A stretch of DNA of 64,000 nt from contig CP006977.1 of assembly GCA_000508305.1 (NCBI GenBank), positions 590,621-654,620 on the forward strand. The letters are read 5' to 3'. The position numbers were made by a program, and so were the translations under genes. Source of the DNA: Sulfolobus acidocaldarius SUSAZ. GTDB lineage: Archaea > Thermoproteota > Thermoprotei_A > Sulfolobales > Sulfolobaceae. Below are positions 48,504-58,080 of this stretch, one piece after another (the stretch's first letter is position 1; the number at the start of each line of letters is the position of its first letter). The notes below the pieces were generated by a model that searched no databases, was not told the DNA's origin, and saw nothing but the letters and a program-made list of their open reading frames with translations.

Positions 48504-48868
48504 TTAGATGACCTCACACTTACTGTACTATTATCCTCTAATCCCAATTTCAGCATATCTTCACTATTACTCCAAATCTCTATGGCTGGAACATTATCTT
48601 GAATAATTATCTTGAACTTATTTCTTCTTCCTTTAACAGAAATCTCTATTTCATCTTTAGCATTTATTTCATTTGCTAACTTTGATGATATAATAACTGT
48701 TCCAGCATCAACCTCAGTCTTCTTTCTAATTTTTACTCTTTTTTCCTTCACTTCAGTCTTCTCTTTTCTTAATGAAGATGCAGGAGGAATTATATTCACA
48801 AGCGACTTTATATCTACTTTCTTATTTTTCTCCTCTACTTCCTCCTTATCAGTGTCTTCCTTACTCAT
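48500..48868 (-). CDS. Conserved hypothetical with possible beta-barrel domain
   Basis: Not recognised. A charged N-terminal linker ([16 protein letters not shown]) is followed, from about residue 50, by a beta-rich segment ([32 protein letters not shown]) reminiscent of double-psi barrels of the AbrB/Cdc48-N type. The 122-residue ORF overlaps glyS by 8 bases and the next gene by 4, so it is translated together with them. Confidence 0.58.
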   Translation of the reverse strand: MSKEDTDKEEVEEKNKKVDIKSLVNIIPPASSLRKEKTEVKEKRVKIRKKTEVDAGTVIISSKLANEINAKDEIEISVKGRRNKFKIIIQDNVPAIEIWSNSEDMLKLGLEDNSTVSVRSSK

Positions 48869-50585
48869 TGTTACTAACTACTTTGCCTAGCTTATTAAAA
48901 TCTTCACCTTTAAATAACCTATCTAATACGTTCATTAAGTCAGTTATATTTACCCTTATTTGTTGCCAACTATCCCTATCTCTTATTGTTACAGTATTAT
49001 CAGTCAATGTCATAGGATCTACGGTAATTGAGTAGGGCACACCGATTTCATCAACTCTGGCGTATCTTTTTCCGATACTACCACTGTCATCGAAGATTAT
49101 ATCGTATTTTTCCTTTAACGAATCGTAAATTTCTCTAGCTTTCTTTATCAGTTCATCCTTTTCAAGAAGCGGAAATATAGCTATATCATATGGTGAAAGT
49201 CTCTTTGGAAGTGAGAGTATAATCCTACCATCTTTTTCCATATAGGAGTTAAGGAGTGTTAGATAAAGGCATCTCTCAACACCAAATGAAGGTTCAATAA
49301 CATGAGGGATAACACGTTCACCGCTAATTTTCTCTTCCCTTTCAACTATTTTCACATACATATCTATGTCTTTACCTAGAACTTTCTCTTTATTAAGTAT
49401 CATTCTTTCTATTTCTTCAACGGTTTTAGTATTTATTATTTCCATGATTGTTTTATTGAAATCTCTCCCTTCTTTTGTAACTAAGTCCTTGTTTAATATT
49501 AATGTTTTCTTCTTAACAATTTTGGGTGTATCAAATTTCTTAAAAATACTCAAATCTTGTCCACTATAGGTTGAATGTCTTGATAAGTCATAATCAGATC
49601 TATACGCATGACCCGAGATTTCAACTTTTACGTTATCGATAACTACTATCTGGTCAAAGGTTTGTTTAGAATAATGTGCTCTTTCATGTGGTAGCTTTTC
49701 CTCAAAGTAAAATGACGAAATGCCTAGTGAATTAACAAAATTTGAGGCAACACCCATCCAATAAGCCATCCATTTGTTGATAACTATTTTCTCATTAACT
49801 ATTTCACTGAACTTGTATTTTGTATATTTTTCTTCGCCTCTTGCTTTGTCGTCCCCTCTGAGAATATTAATTTCTAGATCATATAATCTATCTAAGGGAG
49901 GTTCTACGTCTGAAGTTGGATCAAAGAAGAATTCAACTTCCATTATAGTAAATTCTCTCATTCTTATGAGTCCTTGTCGGGGGGAGATCTCATTTCTACC
50001 TACTTTTCCGATTTGTGCAATACCTATTGGTAACTTCTGTCTAAATGCTTCATATACTCTCTTAAACGATGTAAACATTCCTTGAGCTGTCTCTGGTCTT
50101 AAAAATGCTTTATTTGTGGAATAAGGGCCTATTCTGGTTTCAAATAATAGGTTGAATAGTCTAACTTCTCCAAGCTCGCCACCACATTTAGGACATTTTA
50201 TTCCTTTCTCTCTAATTATTTTGTCTAACTCAGAAGGAGGAAGACCTTCAGTTGTGACCTTGGCTATTTCTTCCACCAAATGATCTGCTCTATATACATT
50301 GTGGCATGAATTACATTCAACCACTGGATCAGTGAAATTATCCACATGGCCACTGGCTTCTAGTACTTTATACGGCGTTAAAGCTGGTGTATCTATTTCT
50401 ACAACGAAGTCAGAATTGTCTTTGATAAAATGCTTTCTCCAAAGGTCTACTATCTTATTTTTTATTCTAACCCCTATAGGACCTATGTCATATAGTCCAG
50501 CTACGCCTCCATATATCTCATATGAAGGCCAAAAAATTCCTCTTCTTCTGGCAAGCTCGATAACCTTTGTTTGTAGATCAGGCAT
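48861..50585 (-). CDS. glyS: Glycyl-tRNA synthetase (class II, alpha2 type)
   Basis: Charges tRNA-Gly. The 574 residues include the GlyRS-specific start [20 protein letters not shown], a zinc-binding region ([16 protein letters not shown], ~residues 98-155), motif 2 around [17 protein letters not shown] (~200-216) and motif 3 [14 protein letters not shown] (~440). A C-terminal anticodon-binding domain follows. It heads a run with three small helical genes and endA. Confidence 0.96.
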   Translation of the reverse strand: MPDLQTKVIELARRRGIFWPSYEIYGGVAGLYDIGPIGVRIKNKIVDLWRKHFIKDNSDFVVEIDTPALTPYKVLEASGHVDNFTDPVVECNSCHNVYRADHLVEEIAKVTTEGLPPSELDKIIREKGIKCPKCGGELGEVRLFNLLFETRIGPYSTNKAFLRPETAQGMFTSFKRVYEAFRQKLPIGIAQIGKVGRNEISPRQGLIRMREFTIMEVEFFFDPTSDVEPPLDRLYDLEINILRGDDKARGEEKYTKYKFSEIVNEKIVINKWMAYWMGVASNFVNSLGISSFYFEEKLPHERAHYSKQTFDQIVVIDNVKVEISGHAYRSDYDLSRHSTYSGQDLSIFKKFDTPKIVKKKTLILNKDLVTKEGRDFNKTIMEIINTKTVEEIERMILNKEKVLGKDIDMYVKIVEREEKISGERVIPHVIEPSFGVERCLYLTLLNSYMEKDGRIILSLPKRLSPYDIAIFPLLEKDELIKKAREIYDSLKEKYDIIFDDSGSIGKRYARVDEIGVPYSITVDPMTLTDNTVTIRDRDSWQQIRVNITDLMNVLDRLFKGEDFNKLGKVVSNNE

Positions 50586-50625
50586 ACAAGATTAAGCATA
50601 TTAAAGAGGATAAAAAACTTCTATT

Positions 50626-51516
50626 ATGGTCGATTCAAGGCTTTTGTACCTCAACGAGAATTCAAGGCAGTTTGCAGGTTTCAATAAAACTACATCTCCT
50701 TTTGTAATAGTAGGGATACCACTAGATATTACAAGCAGTTTTAGACCAGGCTCCAGATTCGCTCCCTCAGTAATCAGAGAAGTTGCGCAATATATAGAAT
50801 TTTATTCCATGAGAACTGGAATAGATATGGGTGAAATAGGATTTAGTGATGTAGGAGACATTGTTATGCATCCATCAAATGTGGAAGAAAATATAAAACG
50901 CATAAAAGACGTAGTTTCTTACTTCTCTGAGAAGGGGAAAATTGTTATAAGCATAGGTGGAGAGCATAGTATAACAGTAGGTACAACTGAAGGAACAAAT
51001 GCAGATTGTGTATTAAGTATCGATGCTCATCTTGATCTTAGGGACGAGTATATGGGTTATAAGTACGATCACGCTTGCGTAATGAGAAGGATTTCCGAAA
51101 GGGGAGTAAAGATTATTGAGCTAGGTACCAGAGCAGTATCTAAGGAGGAACTCGAATACGCAAACCAAAAGGGTATAATGTATCTAAATCCAAGGCAAAT
51201 CAATTTATTAGGAATTAGAGGTACTGCTGAAAAGGTAAAAAGGGGATTAACGGAATGTAAGAGGATATACTTAACTTATGATATGGACGGAATCGATCCT
51301 GCATACGCTCCAGGAGTGGCGACGCCAGAGCCTGAAGGATTAGATCCTACTACAGTTCTAGAAATAGTTAATATGATTATAGATAAAAGAATTGTTGGGT
51401 TTGATGTGGTGGAAATATCGCCACCTCACGATCCATCCAACATAACTAGTGTCTTAGCATCTAGATTTATACTTGAAACAGCATCTATAATATTTAAATC
51501 GCTTTCACTATCTTAA
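50626..51516 (+). CDS. speB: Agmatinase/arginase-family ureohydrolase
   Basis: A manganese ureohydrolase of 296 residues: [11 protein letters not shown] (~residue 110), [12 protein letters not shown] (~131), [19 protein letters not shown] (~218-236) and [14 protein letters not shown] supply the conserved His/Asp ligands. The most likely reaction is agmatine to putrescine plus urea, needed for polyamine synthesis. The substrate within the family is not certain from sequence. The 3' end overlaps rpo12 by 23 bases. Confidence 0.87.
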   Translation: MVDSRLLYLNENSRQFAGFNKTTSPFVIVGIPLDITSSFRPGSRFAPSVIREVAQYIEFYSMRTGIDMGEIGFSDVGDIVMHPSNVEENIKRIKDVVSYFSEKGKIVISIGGEHSITVGTTEGTNADCVLSIDAHLDLRDEYMGYKYDHACVMRRISERGVKIIELGTRAVSKEELEYANQKGIMYLNPRQINLLGIRGTAEKVKRGLTECKRIYLTYDMDGIDPAYAPGVATPEPEGLDPTTVLEIVNMIIDKRIVGFDVVEISPPHDPSNITSVLASRFILETASIIFKSLSLS

Positions 51517-51640
51517 CGGTAGGTTTTCTAACCATATAGATTATTCTGTAACCGCAATATGGACATCTTACGCCAGGAAGTGTCTTTAGCTGGTCGTCAT
51601 CTAATTCTTTCCAACACTTTCCACATCTGTACTTTGCCAT
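51494..51640 (-). CDS. rpo12: RNA polymerase subunit Rpo12 (RpoP)
   Basis: A 48-residue zinc-ribbon subunit needed for RNA polymerase assembly: [17 protein letters not shown], then [18 protein letters not shown]. Both CxxC pairs are present and the length is right. The gene lies in the gap between the ureohydrolase and aSUI1 genes, overlapping the former by 23 bases. Confidence 0.95.
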
Positions 51641-51727
51641 ATTTTGTTATACTTTTGTAAGGGGTATTAAACCTAACTATTTGGTAGAAAAGTTGAAAAA
51701 TCCCATTGTCATAAATTTTCTTGGAAA

Positions 51728-52027
51728 ATGTCTGATCTATGTGGAGGATTGCCACCAGATATATGTGAGCAATTAACAAAAGAGGAACAATTTATAAAAA
51801 TAAAGGTTGAAAAAAGAAGATACGGGAAAGAGGTAACTATTGTAGAGGGAATATCAAATGATGAAACTGAATTAAAGAAAATAGCGTCAGAACTAAAATC
51901 AAAGTTAGCTGCAGGAGGAACTGTTAAGAATGGGAAAATTGAACTACAGGGAGATCATAGGGATAGAGTTAAAGAGCTGTTAATTAAAATGGGATTTCCT
52001 GAATCAAATATTCTTGTAATAGAATAA
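51728..52027 (+). CDS. Translation factor aSUI1/aIF1
   Basis: The eIF1 homologue controlling start-codon selection. The 99 residues match SUI1: [11 protein letters not shown] at the start, then [16 protein letters not shown] (~30-45), [20 protein letters not shown] (~61-80) and [14 protein letters not shown]. It is convergent with the tfb gene 95 bases away. Confidence 0.94.
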   Translation: MSDLCGGLPPDICEQLTKEEQFIKIKVEKRRYGKEVTIVEGISNDETELKKIASELKSKLAAGGTVKNGKIELQGDHRDRVKELLIKMGFPESNILVIE

Positions 52028-52121
52028 AAATGAAAAGGAGGTAAGAAATATTCTTATATACAGATAGTTTATAACTTAGGACAAATAAAAGGTCTAGTTT
52101 AAAGGGAATTATTTATTACGC

Positions 52122-53045
52122 TTATTGACTTGGAATCTGTATCTTTAATTCTTGCGTTAATTCTTTATATCTGTTCCTAACCGTAACTTCTGTTACGCCG
52201 GCTACCTGTGCAATTTCCTTCTGCGTTCTTCTTTCGTCATTCAGTAATGCTGCTATATAAATTGCAGCAGCCGCTAGTCCCGCAGGATCTTTACCAGCAG
52301 TTAATCCTGAATTCTTAGCCTTTTCTATTATCTCTGCAGCATGCTTCATTGTTATACCACTTAAACTTAACAGAGTACCTATTCTAGTAACGTAATCCTT
52401 AGGATCACTAACTGGTACTTCTATATCTAATTCTCTCAGTATTAGCCTATAACATCTGGCAACTTCTTTCCTATTAGCCTTCGTGAATTGGGCTATTTCG
52501 TCTAGTGTTCTAGCCATTTTCATTCTTCTACATGCTGCATAAATTGAAGCTGCAACTACACTCTCGATACTTCTTCCTCTGACCAATCCTTTCTCTACGG
52601 CTTTTCTGTAAATTAGAGCAGCTTCATCCTTAACTGCTTTAGGCAAATTGAGTAAATTACCAATTCTCTCAAGCTCATTCATAGCTTGTGCTAGATTTCT
52701 GTCTATTGAGGATTGGATCCTTGTCCTTATCTGCCATTTTCTCCATCTTAGTACTTCTAATCTCCTCTTAGGGTCTAAAGACCTTCCCATTGCATCTTTG
52801 TCCTTCCAATCTATAACAGTAGATATTCCCATGTCATGAATTGTTTGATTTAAAGGTCCACCTACTCTACTCCTCTTCTCTTTCTCCTCTGGAGTAAATG
52901 CCCTCCACTCAGGACCTTGATCAATTATTCTTTCTTCTATTACTTCACCTGTCTCAGTACAAATATATTCTCCACGTTCTTCATCAAATATTATCTTGTC
53001 AGGTGGACATAGGGAGGAAGAAGGAACCTTACTTTGTTCTACCAT
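52122..53045 (-). CDS. tfb1: Transcription initiation factor TFB
   Basis: The TFIIB homologue recruiting RNA polymerase to TBP-DNA. The N-terminal ribbon region reads [21 protein letters not shown], keeping only two of the usual zinc cysteines, as in the S. solfataricus TFB1 I recall. The B-finger ([20 protein letters not shown]) and two cyclin folds follow. The HTH of the second repeat ([20 protein letters not shown]) binds the BRE. I place the start at ATG 53045, 23 bases after a TTTAAA. The ORF continues to TTG 53057. Confidence 0.95.
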   Translation of the reverse strand: MVEQSKVPSSSLCPPDKIIFDEERGEYICTETGEVIEERIIDQGPEWRAFTPEEKEKRSRVGGPLNQTIHDMGISTVIDWKDKDAMGRSLDPKRRLEVLRWRKWQIRTRIQSSIDRNLAQAMNELERIGNLLNLPKAVKDEAALIYRKAVEKGLVRGRSIESVVAASIYAACRRMKMARTLDEIAQFTKANRKEVARCYRLILRELDIEVPVSDPKDYVTRIGTLLSLSGITMKHAAEIIEKAKNSGLTAGKDPAGLAAAAIYIAALLNDERRTQKEIAQVAGVTEVTVRNRYKELTQELKIQIPSQ

Positions 53046-53153
53046 TTCACCACCCAAAATACAAAAATTTTAAAAACCCTCTTTATATCGTCTACAGAAA
53101 CATATTTAAGTTTTTTGCTCCTTAAGAATATATAAGGGGAAATCGAAGTGAAC

Positions 53154-53423
53154 ATGAGACTTATATTAACAGGTCTTGGTTTGGTATTTATTGGCGCTAT
53201 AATAATAGCATTTTCAGAAGTATTATCATCCCCCCAAGTATCAGGTACAACTAGTAGTAATGTGGGAGGTTTTATCCTTATAGGACCTATACCTATAGTA
53301 TTTGGAAGTGGCAATCAAGCGTTATTTCCACAACTTATGACCTTTGGAATAATACTGACAATAATAACAATATTATTTTATGTATTACCATTTATCCTCC
53401 TTAAGAAAAATCGAAGAAATTAA
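53154..53423 (+). CDS. Small membrane protein, DUF131-like
   Basis: An 89-residue protein with two membrane helices (LILTGLGLVFIGAIIIAF; FGIILTIITILFYVLPFILL) and the central GGFILIGPIPIVFGS signature I associate with the archaeal DUF131/TIGR00304 family. The function is unknown. A TATA-like ATATATAAG at 53128-53136 precedes it; GTG 53148 is the alternative start. Confidence 0.72.
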   Translation: MRLILTGLGLVFIGAIIIAFSEVLSSPQVSGTTSSNVGGFILIGPIPIVFGSGNQALFPQLMTFGIILTIITILFYVLPFILLKKNRRN

Positions 53424-53527
53424 GAAGCAGAATTTTCATTTTGATTTCATTTTAATTAGGTTTATTTATATCCCCCAATAGCTAACTCTTCCTCTCAATC
53501 TGCATTTCTATCCTAACGTAAATCTTT

Positions 53528-53818
53528 TTAATTCATTGGGCTTAATATATCTCGCCGCGGTAGTACAGCCCGGTCAAGCTTAATGCGCCGGTAGTATGCG
53601 GGCCTCTCAAGCCCGTGACCCGGGTTCAAATCCCGGCCGCGGCACTTTATTAAGGGGTTTCCCCCTAATACCCCCATATAAGTTTCTATGATCTTATCTA
53701 AAGCACCAACGTAAGTCTGCCTTTCCTTACCGTCTTGACCCTTCTCTATAACATAGACGTAATACTTCCCCTTAATCTCTTTTACATAGAATTTAGAAGA
53801 GACGTAAAAGTTAGGCAT
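53528..53818 (-). CDS. SSV-type integrase N-terminal fragment, int(N), uninterrupted, at tRNA-Glu
   Basis: From ATG 53818 it reads MPNFYVSSKFYVKEIKGKYYVYVIEK, and then QTYVGALDKIIETYMGVLGG and CRGRDLNPGH. KGKYYVY and YVGALDKIIETY match the fuselloviral integrase N-terminus. The frame runs antisense through the entire tRNA-Glu before stopping at 53528. This is the int(N) half of an integrated element whose catalytic C-terminal half is absent here. An upstream ATG at 53842 is in frame. Unlike the copy at 8043, the frame is intact, suggesting a later event. The fragment lacks the tyrosine recombinase catalytic residues. Confidence 0.85.
   Translation of the reverse strand: MPNFYVSSKFYVKEIKGKYYVYVIEKGQDGKERQTYVGALDKIIETYMGVLGGNPLIKCRGRDLNPGHGLERPAYYRRIKLDRAVLPRRDILSPMN
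53554..53644 (+). tRNA. tRNA-Glu (anticodon CTC) with a D-loop insertion
   Basis: Acceptor GCCGCGG pairs with CCGCGGC, with discriminator A. The anticodon arm is CGGGC-CTCTCAA-GCCCG, so the anticodon is CTC. The T arm CCGGG-TTCAAAT-CCCGG is canonical. The D stem GTAC/GTAT is separated by a 27-base loop, about 18 bases too long, indicating an intron. CCA is not encoded. An oligo-T/A box TTTTTAA about 25 bases upstream is a plausible promoter. It is the attachment site of the int(N) fragment on the opposite strand. Confidence 0.9.
53575..53592 (+). other. Probable ~18-nt intron in the D-loop of tRNA-Glu
   Basis: Removing 18 bases here leaves a normal D-loop AGCCCGGTA. The repeated CCGGT at both edges lets the exact borders shift by up to five bases. 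CCGG at 53570-53573 can pair with CCGG at 53588-53591 as a four-base central helix for a relaxed bulge-helix-bulge. The strict motif is not clear, so the borders are approximate. Confidence 0.6.
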
Positions 53819-53844
53819 TCTATTGCGATATTTCACGCACACTT

Positions 53845-54421
53845 ATATATTCATTCTCTGTTACAAAATATCTCACCAATCAAAAGAAGGGGAAAATCTC
53901 GTCTAGAATACGGGAATTATGGTTTATTATCATTACAATTTTCAGTGATAAACCAGGAGGTTATTATAAAATTATCGATTTAATAGATGCTCAGCAAAAT
54001 ATTTTTGTTAAGTACTTGGAAATTCCCTTCTCAATTAGTCAACTCAATTAGTCAAGGAAGATGAGTTTACAAAACTTGTCCTCAACTTTGAAAGCTTATG
54101 AAATCATATTTAACATGGACGTCTTTATAATATTCTAGTTTATTCTTATTCTGAGCGTCAGTAATGATAAGTAGACTACATTATTGTTTTGTAACACACG
54201 TTGATAAAGTTGCTTTTAAGGATTTTTAGTCACTACAGAATGTAAAAGGGAGGGTTTTTGATACAAGTTAGTCAAAAAGATGATAAAAGTCTAGCCCCTA
54301 TTAATTTGGGCAGAGATATCTTAAGAATCAGTGGAATTTCTCTCACACTTAAAAACTTCTTTGGCTAGAAAAGATCAATTAATCGAGCTAACGTATCCAT
54401 AATTCTTAATCCATTTCATTT
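53845..54421 (+). other. Non-coding remnant DNA beside int(N)
   Basis: No ORF of convincing composition, RNA gene or promoter pair is seen in these ~580 bases. A 13-base tandem repeat (TCAATTAGTCAAC twice, about 54031-54056) is present. The stretch separates the integrase fragment from a broken glycosyltransferase gene. It looks like the decayed body of an integrated element. Confidence 0.5.
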
Positions 54422-55489
54422 TTAGCTAGTCAACTCTTTCTCAATGAACCCCTACATCCTTGACCTGAATTTATCTTCACTGAACTCGATTGCACTCTCG
54501 TGAAGTTCTTTCCTGAATCTCCTATCGACCTCCATTGCTTCCTTGATTAGTTTACTCACCTCCTCCACGTTTTTATACTTAAACTCAGGTGCAACCTCCT
54601 TAGCTCCGCTCTCTTCAGGGACAACAGGCACTAGACCTGCTGACATTGCCTCAACATCTGGGATTCCAAAGTGTTCACCCAGGGTAGGGTGGAAATACAC
54701 AGATGCCCTGCTCATGAGCTTAACCAATTCTTGGGGTGTAAGATCAGTCAAGATGTGAATATCCGCACCTATCCTTCTTGAAAGTTTTAATAACTTGTTA
54801 TAGTACCCTTTTTCTCTGAGAGATCCAACAATTACTCCTTTTACCTTAGATAAAGCGGATACTAATACAGCGTTCTCCAACATCTTACCCCTCTCTATTC
54901 TTCCTACAGTCAAGAAGAACTTTTCCCTTTCTCCCTCATGATATGCACTTGAGAAAGTTTCGACATCCACTGGTGGATATACCACGTCCCTAACCTCTAT
55001 CTGATAGACTTTGGACAAAGCCTGAGCGGAGTACCAGGAGTTAGCCACAAACCTGGCTTTCTTAGCCTCGTCTTTTAACGACGAAAGAATTCCCCTAAAG
55101 GGTAACAGGTAGATCTTCCAGATACCAGAGGAATATTTGCTAGGTAAATCTGAGATTGCGGGAGCTCCTGCATATATTATATGCTTAGTGAAATTAGAAA
55201 GGGGAATATGAACTCCAGACGCGTTAAGAAATGCGTCCAAACTAACCTTGACCCTTATAGCACTGAAATATGTTAACAGCCGTTGATATTTATCAAATCT
55301 GGGGATCGAGAAGGGAACCAAATAAACTGGGTTCCTTACTTGAACTAAGGGCTTCGCAAAACTTACTGAGAAGTAGTCGACCCCTTTCTCCTCCAGCATT
55401 TTGAGAAATGATTTATATACCCTCCCCTCTCTACTATATCACTTACTCATACCAATGCCGTGTGCTATTACTGCAATTTTTAGCCTCAT
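54422..55489 (-). pseudogene. GT4-family glycosyltransferase pseudogene
   Basis: The frame starts at ATG 55489 with MRLKIAVIAHGIGMSK, meets TGA at 55441-55439, and resumes in the same frame with YSREGRVYKSFLKMLEEKG. The GT-B hinge LTVGRIERGKM and donor site GEHFGIPDVEAMSAGLVPVV are intact. A second in-frame stop, TAG at 54454-54452, precedes the expected last residues GFIEKELTS. Two nonsense codons with no frame slip indicate point decay of a recently functional gene. The open piece 55399-54452 lacks the first Rossmann strand. GC over 54601-54720 is about 52% by hand count, higher than core genes. Confidence 0.8.
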
Positions 55490-55507
55490 ATTTACTAAAT
55501 TTAATTT

Positions 55508-56381
55508 ATGGTAGAGATTATAATTCCTGTTGGACCAGGGGACAGGCTAGAGTAGGTGAGAGAAAGTGTAAGTTCAGCCCCTAAGACAGAAGGTGGACAG
55601 GGTAGTGGTATACGATAATAGTGAGAGACCCGAGCTAGGCGATTATCTTAGTTCTCTTGCCGTCGAATACATCAAGGGACCTAGGATGAGAAAAATAAAT
55701 ATGGCTAAATTAAGAAACGTCATGTTATCCTTGTCAAAAGACGACATGATCATCATGTTAGATAGTGACGTTGTTATTCCATACGATTGGAGCCAGAGAC
55801 TAGTAGAGAGAATAAGAAGTGGTGTACACTTTACCTGGATGCATTACGCATATTTGACTAATGACATTATGAAACCGCTCTCTCCAGTTGAGAATAATCC
55901 CAACCTAGGGTGTTCAGCCCTCTCTTCTAAGGTTAAGGATATAGAGTTCGATGAGAGGTACGAGAGGGACGAAGACATATGGCTTTATGCCAAACTTAAA
56001 AAATTAGGTTTTAAGGCCGAGCCAACTGAAGGAAGATGTCTTCATTTGAACTCTACCCACGCTAGACTAGACTTCAGGTCTTCCCTGAAGGAGGCAAAGA
56101 GGAACCTTTGGAGATCCAAGTATGATATGAGACTAATAAGGGATGGGTTAGTTGATTTCACGTTTCTTACAGGTTATTCTTACTATGGGAGCTATTTTAT
56201 AGTGAGAGTTCTAGGAGTAATATACGCTCCACTTTGGCTACTCTACCTTCCAATAATAGCATATGGAATAAAGTATTACGGTGGTGTTAATAGCTTCCTT
56301 CTAAATCTTATCCCTGGACTGGCTCTAGTAACTTCTCTGCCATATGGGCTGGTCAGAGCTCTTAAGGATTGGTATACTTAA
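55508..56381 (+). pseudogene. GT2-family membrane glycosyltransferase pseudogene
   Basis: The start MVEIIIPVGPGDRLE from ATG 55508 is broken by TAG at 55553. It continues VRESVSSAPKT and then needs a frame change near 55590 to enter the long open segment 55593-56381: VDRVVVYDNSERPELG, MIIMLDSDVVIP, NPNLGCSALSSKV and YERDEDIWLYAKL. DSD is the GT2 metal motif, and the C-terminus carries two membrane helices. One nonsense and one frameshift make it a pseudogene, although the 262-codon remainder is long. It is divergent from the GT4 pseudogene. Confidence 0.78.
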
Positions 56382-57015
56382 AAATTAGTCTTTTCGATGT
56401 CGTAGTCACCTTATCCCAACTTGAGTTTAGTTTTAAGTTGAGGTTAACAGGCTAGATGTTTCGCTCGCCCTAGATCTATTTTTCCTGATTTTCCCGAGAA
56501 GTTAAGAGCATTTTCAGTCAGCCGTGTCCTTTCATCAAACTCTCTAACAAATCAAATACAAGGAAGATTATTATATGCACTTTTAACGGTATATATGTTG
56601 TAGTAGACTACAGGCATACCGGTCACTAGGGACTCTAATCAACCAATTAAAAGTTATCATAGTTGGAGTGAGAAATTAATTCTCTAGTCCTAATGACTAC
56701 TTGACTAACTACTCCAGCTAGTTTTTCTCTTTTTAGGAAATTGGACATTCTATGCTGTTTCTTACTTTGAGTTTCACTTATGTCTTTATCCCCTTAGCTT
56801 AAGCTAGATATTGAAGATTGGTGTTTGTTTTCATAGTCTTGAGTGATCTGAAAGCTCCTTCCGCTAAGACGAGTAGATACAAGCAAAGCCACGTCTTATA
56901 CAGTTATTTCTAGTGTTATTTGGTCCCTTGATCTAGTTGATATAATCCATCAGTGTTATTTTAATATTTTAATCCGAACGCATTCTAAAACTACCATAGA
57001 CTGATTTCCTTAAGT
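56382..57015 (+). other. Long non-coding interval
   Basis: About 630 bases with stops in all frames, no tRNA and no clear promoter. It is unusually long for this compact genome and follows the GT2 pseudogene. No copy of the tRNA-Glu 3' end (the expected second att site) is visible. I read it as decayed accessory DNA up to the core gene htpX. Confidence 0.5.
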
Positions 57016-57933
57016 TCACTGTAATATACTGTACAACATTTTTACTCTTTTTGCAGGATGAGGATGTGTCATCAGTATATCTGCGAATGGAGATATATGC
57101 TCGTGCAACCATTTCATAACTAGCTCTTCTGCGTCTCTTTCGTTCTCCTTTAGCTTTATTGGTGGAGCAGTTATTATAATTCCTGTAAACGGATCTGTTC
57201 TAATATTTTGTGCATATATCTGAATTTTAGCTAGAGCAGTAGCTAGATAAGGTGCTTTATCTTTGTAAAGTGTTGCTGAATGAAAATCAGCAAAGGATTC
57301 TCTCAATCTATTGAACCAAAGTACAAATATTTGTAATAAGAAAGTAAGTACGAATAGTACACCTCCTATTGCGAGCATAGCAAGCCCTAAAATTAACTCT
57401 ACTTCATCTCCTGCAAAGAATAATAATGTCCAACCTGTAAATAGTAGAAAGTTACCTACGTATCCTATTATAGTAGGTATGAGACCTAGTGCCATTCCAA
57501 TTTCTACGTCCAAATGCTTTATATGTCCAACTTCATGTGCTAATACAGCCTCAAGTTCATCTTGGTTTAATATATCTAGTAAAGGTTTAGTGACTGCTAC
57601 TCTTTTTCCTGTTATATAATTACCAAATGCAAAGGCATTTGGATACTCCTCATATGATATAAAGACTCTAGGAGTAGGAACTTTTGATTCCATAGCTATT
57701 TTTCTCACAATTTCATATAATGGGTCACCAGGACCTACTTCTTCCGTATTTCTCCCTACTAGATAAGGGGCTATTAGCCATTGTACTAACCATAAGATAA
57801 CTAAAAAAATGGCAGTAAATATTGTAGGGATACCAATAATTAAGACAATGAGATAAGTTATAATTCCCTCAGCTACTATAGTTAATGTTCCTGACAAGAA
57901 CATTAATGTTTTAAGTTTTCTTCCTACGTTCAC
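57016..57933 (-). CDS. htpX: HtpX-type membrane metalloprotease (M48)
   Basis: A zinc protease for membrane-protein quality control. The 305 residues have two N-terminal membrane helices (LKTLMFLSGTLTIVAEGIIT...; PTIFTAIFLVILWLVQWLI), the catalytic HEVGHIKHLD (~residue 135), two more membrane segments and the third ligand region RLRESFADFHSA (~218). The start is a GTG at 57933. It marks the return to core genes after the accessory island. Confidence 0.92.
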   Translation of the reverse strand: MNVGRKLKTLMFLSGTLTIVAEGIITYLIVLIIGIPTIFTAIFLVILWLVQWLIAPYLVGRNTEEVGPGDPLYEIVRKIAMESKVPTPRVFISYEEYPNAFAFGNYITGKRVAVTKPLLDILNQDELEAVLAHEVGHIKHLDVEIGMALGLIPTIIGYVGNFLLFTGWTLLFFAGDEVELILGLAMLAIGGVLFVLTFLLQIFVLWFNRLRESFADFHSATLYKDKAPYLATALAKIQIYAQNIRTDPFTGIIITAPPIKLKENERDAEELVMKWLHEHISPFADILMTHPHPAKRVKMLYSILQ

Positions 57934-58080
57934 GGTTTGTTTTTAGTAACCCTCCAAATTATATTTTTTATTCAAGAGACTTGGCTTTAAGTCAAACAGG
58001 GATAGAGAGATGAAATTCGCTTAGATGTTGGTATTATATACTATACAGTATTTCTTCACGGTAAGCTTTCCATATAAGTT

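Noticed and set aside
51597-51779. A 60-codon minus-strand ORF upstream of rpo12
   Set aside because: It lies in another frame over the rpo12 start and the aSUI1 promoter, with no protein-like features.
54422-55489. In-frame TGA and TAG in the GT4 gene as recoding (selenocysteine or pyrrolysine)
   Set aside because: Sulfolobus is not known to use either amino acid, no recoding element is visible, and the neighbouring GT2 gene is broken too. Decay is simpler.
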